Below, in pieces: positions 30,458-35,083 of a DNA stretch of 35,083 nucleotides. Where the stretch lies: contig JAPPJC010000053.1 of the NCBI GenBank assembly GCA_028820455.1, positions 53,687-88,769 on the forward strand, written 5' to 3'. Numbering within the stretch: position 1 is the stretch's first letter; each line of letters starts with the position of its first letter. Both the position numbers and the translations under genes were made by a program. The notes beneath the pieces were generated by a model. The model was not told the DNA's origin. It was given only the letters and a program-made list of their open reading frames with translations, and did no database searches. The DNA is from Acidimicrobiaceae bacterium. GTDB lineage: Bacteria > Actinomycetota > Acidimicrobiia > Acidimicrobiales > Aldehydirespiratoraceae.

Positions 30458-32070
30458 GTACTGCAGTAGAAGACAGCCCTGGAGTATCTCCAGCGCAAAT
30501 CTTTGAGGTGCTAGATGATCAAGCGGCTGTACGGCTTCTACCCAAAGGTGCTTACAACTTGATAAAGACACTTAGGCCTCAATCCTTGACAGGCCCAGAA
30601 CGCCATCAAACGTTAGGAAAACTATTTTCAGTTGAACTAGCAATCGACGATCCGGAAAGACGAGTCGAGCTTCTATCTGCATTGCCGGACGCCAAGGTAA
30701 AAGAACTGGAAAAGCGAGTTGGGGTGAGCTTCGAGGAGCTGTTCTCTTCATCGTTTCTCAGTTCACGGACGCGTAGAGAAGTCTTAGGTTTCTATGGCGT
30801 ATCCACACTCCCTGAGCGACCAGTAGTAACTCTTGAAGCGAACTTGGAAGTCCAGGCTTCATATGGCCTCTTTCCTCATCAGAAAAAAGCAGCAGTAGAT
30901 ATTGAACGATACTTGTACTTTGAGGACGGCCGTGTGATGCTTCACCTGCCGACTGGTGTAGGAAAAACTAGAACGGCAATGAGTGTGGTGGCTTCCCACT
31001 TGCGTAGTCGACAACAAGCTTTGGTTATCTGGCTTGCAAGTAGTCAAGAATTGCTTGAACAGGCTGCCAATGAGTTCGAAGCTACCTGGCACGCCATTGG
31101 CGATAGACCCATAAAGTGTCATCGCTTCTGGTCAAACTACGAAGCACCGCCAGAAGATCTCGTTGATGGCATAGTCATCGCAGGACTCGCTAAGTTGCAT
31201 TCATATGGAAAGGTGAGAAAACATCTGTGGAGTCTTGGCGATCGAGTAAGTTTCGTAGTATTTGACGAAGCACACCAAGCTGTCGCTACGACTTATAAAG
31301 ACCTAGTGGAAACACTTGTGACCAGGAATCCTCGCACAGGACTGCTCGGTTTAAGTGCCACACCAGGACGAACATGGAACGAACCGCATATCGATGAAGC
31401 ATTGGCTGAACTATTCTTTGGCAACAAAGTCACTCTCAACTTTGGCACCGAAAACCCCATTGAGCGTCTCACTCGTGACGGGTATATTTCCAGAGTAAGC
31501 TTTTCGCTTCTCAATGTCAAACCCAGGTTGCATCTGTCGGCTCAAGACATCGATGAGTTAACCAAAACCCTAGACGTCCCAGAGAGTCTAGCAGAGGTTC
31601 TAGGTGAAGATGAGCAACGCAATATACGCATCATACAGCACCTGCTTGAGTTAATTGAACACCATGACCGCATCCTAGTCTTTGCGGCTTCGGTCTCTAA
31701 TGCCCGCCTGTTATGTAGTGTGTGCCGAGCCTTAGGATTGCAGGCAGATGTTGTGACCGGCACCACTGACAAAGTTAGCCGTAGACACTCCATCGAACGA
31801 TTCCGACGGCTGGACATGAGAAAACGTGTACTTATCAACTTTGGTGTGCTCACTACTGGATTCGACGCACCTGCAGCAAGTGCTGCGCTAGTCGCTCGCC
31901 CAACGCGATCTTTGGTGTTATATAGTCAAATGATCGGTCGCATCATTCGTGGCCCCAAAGCAGGTGGCACCACGGACTGTGAGGTGGTCACAGTGGTAGA
32001 TACCACGCTACCAGGCTTCGGTGATGTAGCTGAAGCTTTCATTAACTGGGAGGATATATGGACTCCGTAG
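30454..32070 (+). CDS. SF2 DEAH-box helicase, part of putative effector module
   Basis: LPTGVGKTRTAMSVV (I), FVVFDEAHQAVATTY (II), LLGLSATPGRT (III), SQMIGRIIRGPKAGG (VI); ATG overlaps the upstream TGA (ATGA). Confidence 0.88.
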   Translation: MSTAVEDSPGVSPAQIFEVLDDQAAVRLLPKGAYNLIKTLRPQSLTGPERHQTLGKLFSVELAIDDPERRVELLSALPDAKVKELEKRVGVSFEELFSSSFLSSRTRREVLGFYGVSTLPERPVVTLEANLEVQASYGLFPHQKKAAVDIERYLYFEDGRVMLHLPTGVGKTRTAMSVVASHLRSRQQALVIWLASSQELLEQAANEFEATWHAIGDRPIKCHRFWSNYEAPPEDLVDGIVIAGLAKLHSYGKVRKHLWSLGDRVSFVVFDEAHQAVATTYKDLVETLVTRNPRTGLLGLSATPGRTWNEPHIDEALAELFFGNKVTLNFGTENPIERLTRDGYISRVSFSLLNVKPRLHLSAQDIDELTKTLDVPESLAEVLGEDEQRNIRIIQHLLELIEHHDRILVFAASVSNARLLCSVCRALGLQADVVTGTTDKVSRRHSIERFRRLDMRKRVLINFGVLTTGFDAPAASAALVARPTRSLVLYSQMIGRIIRGPKAGGTTDCEVVTVVDTTLPGFGDVAEAFINWEDIWTP

Positions 32071-33935
32071 AAACAATACAACCGGGCGATTCAGGCGATT
32101 TTTCAATTGTCTCACCATCGCTCACAGTTCAAGCAATGCGCGACAGTGGGTACAAGGACACAGATCATGCGCTGGCTGAGCTAATCGATAACTCGATAGA
32201 CGCCCATGCTCGTACAGTAGAACTCATAGCAGTTGAAAAACCACGAAACCCCAGTGTGCCGCATTCAAGGGCACGAATAAGCGAAATCGCTGTTGCGGAC
32301 GATGGTACAGGTATGGGACATGTGACTCTGAGGCGGGCTCTTCGATACGGAGATGGTACGAGATTAGATAGAGTCGGTGGACGTATAGGACGTTTTGGTA
32401 TGGGCTTACCTAATGCATCAATGTCTCAGTGCACTCGTGTTGATGTCTGGACTTGGAAAAATGGCCCTGACAATGCACTCCGTAGCTATCTAGATCTTGA
32501 AAAGATAAAGAAAGGTATGAACTATGTGCCGGATCCCTGGTCTGACCCAGTGCCCGACCGCTGGAGAGAAGTAGCAGGATCAACTGTGGAGTCATCTGGA
32601 ACACTCGTTGTCTGGAGCCAACTTGACAGAGTTCGCTGGCGTGGTGCCGAAAAAACCATAGAACGTACCGCTGAATTATGTGGACGTATCTACCGAAAGT
32701 TTCTAACCTGTGAATCTAGGCCGGTAAGTATCTCACTCATCTTGGCTGAAGGCTCAGAGTCCAAACTGACACGCAAATCTACCCGAAAGTGTTATCCGAA
32801 TGACCCTCTCTATCTTATGGCACCATCATCTGCTCCAGAGCCATTTCATGATAAGCCTATGTTTCAAGATTTTAATAGTCGGATATGGCCAGTAGACCAG
32901 TTGAATGGTCAGATCAAGGTTTCGTGTTCTCTCGCACGACCTGATGCCATCAACAAAAAGAGATCAGAAATTGTCTGGCCAAAATCTTACCCCAAAGCAG
33001 GCGATGCACCTTGGGGTAAACATGCAAATCGGAATAACGGGGTCTCAATCGTTCGTGCACAACGTGAACTTGAACTAAGCCTTGCATGGACGAACAACTA
33101 TCAGCCTGAAGAACGATGGTGGTCTGTAGAGGTAGAATTTGATTCTGCTTTGGATGAGATCTTTGGTGTAACCAACAATAAGCAGCATGCTCATGCTTTT
33201 GTTAAGGGAGCGGGATTCAAATGGCAAGATCATGCCGATCCAGATGAAACCCGACGCACTTTTATAGAACGACTTAAGGAGGCTAAGGATCCTAGAGCTC
33301 ATTTAATCGAAGTGTGGGAGTGGATTGACAATCAGATCCGCCGCATGCGTGAAGAGCGCAAAAAGATCATGAAGGGTACTGGCACGAGCCGTTCCCGGCA
33401 CCCACAGACCGGTGAGGAAGTCGAGGATGTCGCCACCGGCATTATCCGAAAGCAAGCCGAAGGCGGCGATCTCGGTACGAGTGACGAAGCTCCCGACATA
33501 CCGCCCGAAGAAAAGATCAGCCAAATAGCCACTTCAGCTATGTCAAGACGAGTTGATGAAGAAACAGCACTAGAGTGGGCTGAACAAACTGTTGACGGCG
33601 GTCGTCGTGTCCTGATGAGGAGTGTTACGCTTGGCCACAAGCACGCATTCTTCGATGTGGAATCTGTCAACAACATTGTTGAGGTGTGGCTCAATGCCGA
33701 ACACCCTGTGCATGAGCACCTCATTGAGGTAATGAGTGGCTTTGCGGATGACGAAAGTCCAGCTGAACTGCTTCATCGCCTAGAGAAAGCTTCATTTACA
33801 TTAAAAATGATCCTCATTGCATGGGCACGCCATGAGGACAAAGTTGGTACCTCTGATAAAGAATGGCTGAAAGATGCACGAATGGCCTGGGGACGAGAAG
33901 CTCGCAAATTTTTAGATTCATCAATTGAGCAATGA
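32058..33935 (+). CDS. GHKL/HSP90-like ATPase domain protein, part of putative effector module
   Basis: DHALAELIDNSIDAHA (N box), VADDGTGMGHVTLRRAL (G1), GGRIGRFGMGLPNASM (G2); overlaps the helicase gene by 13 nt. Confidence 0.85.
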   Translation: MDSVETIQPGDSGDFSIVSPSLTVQAMRDSGYKDTDHALAELIDNSIDAHARTVELIAVEKPRNPSVPHSRARISEIAVADDGTGMGHVTLRRALRYGDGTRLDRVGGRIGRFGMGLPNASMSQCTRVDVWTWKNGPDNALRSYLDLEKIKKGMNYVPDPWSDPVPDRWREVAGSTVESSGTLVVWSQLDRVRWRGAEKTIERTAELCGRIYRKFLTCESRPVSISLILAEGSESKLTRKSTRKCYPNDPLYLMAPSSAPEPFHDKPMFQDFNSRIWPVDQLNGQIKVSCSLARPDAINKKRSEIVWPKSYPKAGDAPWGKHANRNNGVSIVRAQRELELSLAWTNNYQPEERWWSVEVEFDSALDEIFGVTNNKQHAHAFVKGAGFKWQDHADPDETRRTFIERLKEAKDPRAHLIEVWEWIDNQIRRMREERKKIMKGTGTSRSRHPQTGEEVEDVATGIIRKQAEGGDLGTSDEAPDIPPEEKISQIATSAMSRRVDEETALEWAEQTVDGGRRVLMRSVTLGHKHAFFDVESVNNIVEVWLNAEHPVHEHLIEVMSGFADDESPAELLHRLEKASFTLKMILIAWARHEDKVGTSDKEWLKDARMAWGREARKFLDSSIEQ

Positions 33936-34858
33936 TGTCGTGGGGAGACTATCTCATATCTTTCCTCAAAGAGGCGAGTAACAATGTTCTGATAGCTGCT
34001 CCTTTCATTCGCTCTGCTGCACTTTCGAGGCTTCTTGAGAGCATTCCCGAATCTGTTGACACACGAATCATAACTCGTTGGCGGCCAGCTGATGTTCTCA
34101 GTGGTGCGTCAGATCTCGGAGTGTACGATATAGCAGAGGCTAAGTCCATTCCGTTGTTACTACGGAACGATTTACATGCAAAGCTGTTCATTGCAGATGA
34201 TCAAAGTATCGTAGGATCCGCAAACGTGACTGAAATAGCCTTAGGCTGGCGACAACCTCCGAATTTAGAGCTACTTGTACAGGTGAATCCTTTTTCATCT
34301 GGTATTGAGGCATTTGTTGAGGAACTCATCACAGGTTCAGTTCGCGCGACGCGAATCCATCAACACCATCTAGCAAGACTGGTAGAACAGCTTAGTTCAA
34401 GCCCACCTACGGCATTTAATGAGGTATCCAAAGGCGAAACCACATCTAGTGTGTTGCCTCCTAACTGGATTCCTCGTGCGATGAACCCTGAGGAACTCTA
34501 CGATGTATACTCACTCGGCCACGAGGCTGATGTCAGTAGGACAACCCTCCCTGGTATGCTTGAGGAAGTTGCTCGATTCAGTGTTATACCGAACTTGTCT
34601 GAACCTGAATTCATAGCATGGATTGCATGTTCAATCATACAAACACCACTCGTTCAAGGCGTATTTGAACACATTGGCTGTCAAGGATCGGTCAACGAAA
34701 TAGCACTTACGCAACTACTCAACAACATCGGGATCAAAGATGATAACTCACCTCGTGCAGTGCTACTCACTCTTCAGCGTTGGCTGACGCACTTTCTTGA
34801 AGATAGTTATGAGACGACCCCTGAATCAATCCGATTGATGCGAACTAAGCGAGTATAG
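33932..34858 (+). CDS. Phospholipase D-like (HKD) nuclease-family protein, part of putative effector module
   Basis: LHAKLFIADDQSIVGSANVTEIALGW (HxK(x)4D(x)6GSxN); start overlaps the upstream stop (ATGA). Confidence 0.85.
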   Translation: MMSWGDYLISFLKEASNNVLIAAPFIRSAALSRLLESIPESVDTRIITRWRPADVLSGASDLGVYDIAEAKSIPLLLRNDLHAKLFIADDQSIVGSANVTEIALGWRQPPNLELLVQVNPFSSGIEAFVEELITGSVRATRIHQHHLARLVEQLSSSPPTAFNEVSKGETTSSVLPPNWIPRAMNPEELYDVYSLGHEADVSRTTLPGMLEEVARFSVIPNLSEPEFIAWIACSIIQTPLVQGVFEHIGCQGSVNEIALTQLLNNIGIKDDNSPRAVLLTLQRWLTHFLEDSYETTPESIRLMRTKRV

Positions 34859-35083
34859 AGATAATGATTTTGCCACAGTACGGTAAGATATGACAGCACT
34901 CGGTCGAGGTTGATGACACGCCAGCGTTTGGCCGGGCAGTTGTTTGATACTGGTAAGCATCGTTGTAGGTGCACGCGTGAGAGCTGTGAGATGAGGTCCT
35001 TCACAGACCAAATCTACACTATGGAACCTCTAAGAAGCTGTCGTGAATGTTTTTGCTGTTGGTGTGGTTGTGGTTGTTTTGTG

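Noticed and set aside
24952-34858. BREX type 4 (PAPS reductase plus large ATPase)
   Set aside because: No PglZ alkaline phosphatase-like or BrxL Lon-like gene; the DUF4007 + ATPase + PAPS-reductase order fits SspBCD better
23301-34858. Dnd double-strand phosphorothioation (DndABCDE/FGH)
   Set aside because: No DndB, DndD (SMC-like) or DndE candidates; DUF4007 protein present instead
30454-34858. DISARM (helicase plus PLD protein)
   Set aside because: No DUF1998 (DrmB) protein and no DNA methyltransferase; the GHKL ATPase is not part of core DISARM
24952-34858. Mobile-element carriage of the defence cassette
   Set aside because: No integrase, transposase, att-like repeat or flanking tRNA visible in the window

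Overview
This window looks like a contig from an actinobacterium-like genome (mycothiol synthase-like gene, demethylmenaquinone methyltransferase). The left two thirds is mostly housekeeping: tRNA-Leu(GAG), a gap-pgk-tpiA-secG cluster, an SNF2-family helicase with a downstream small gene, a histidine operon with a single-ORF HisD-HisC fusion (hisDC-hisB-hisH-hisA-hisF), nth, mshD-like, menG/ubiE, der, a VOC-family gene, katG, an hsp20 gene and a PEBP-like lipoprotein. The right third (about 23.3-34.9 kb) is a defence-type cassette. It holds a cysteine desulfurase, a divergent small gene, then six tightly packed and mostly overlapping genes: DUF4007 protein, 1183-aa P-loop ATPase, PAPS-reductase-like SGGKDS enzyme, SF2 DEAH helicase, GHKL ATPase and PLD/HKD nuclease. 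I read this as an SspABCD-type single-strand DNA phosphorothioation module coupled to a three-gene effector (helicase + GHKL ATPase + PLD), probably SspFGH-like or a variant. A perfect 8-9-8 inverted repeat lies in the divergent promoter region upstream of the cassette. A second pattern is a set of direct-repeat pairs (about 17-37 bp, offsets 46-73 bp) at or just downstream of the 3' ends of unrelated genes. Both contig ends are low complexity. All assignments come from reading motifs by eye; no database searches were run.
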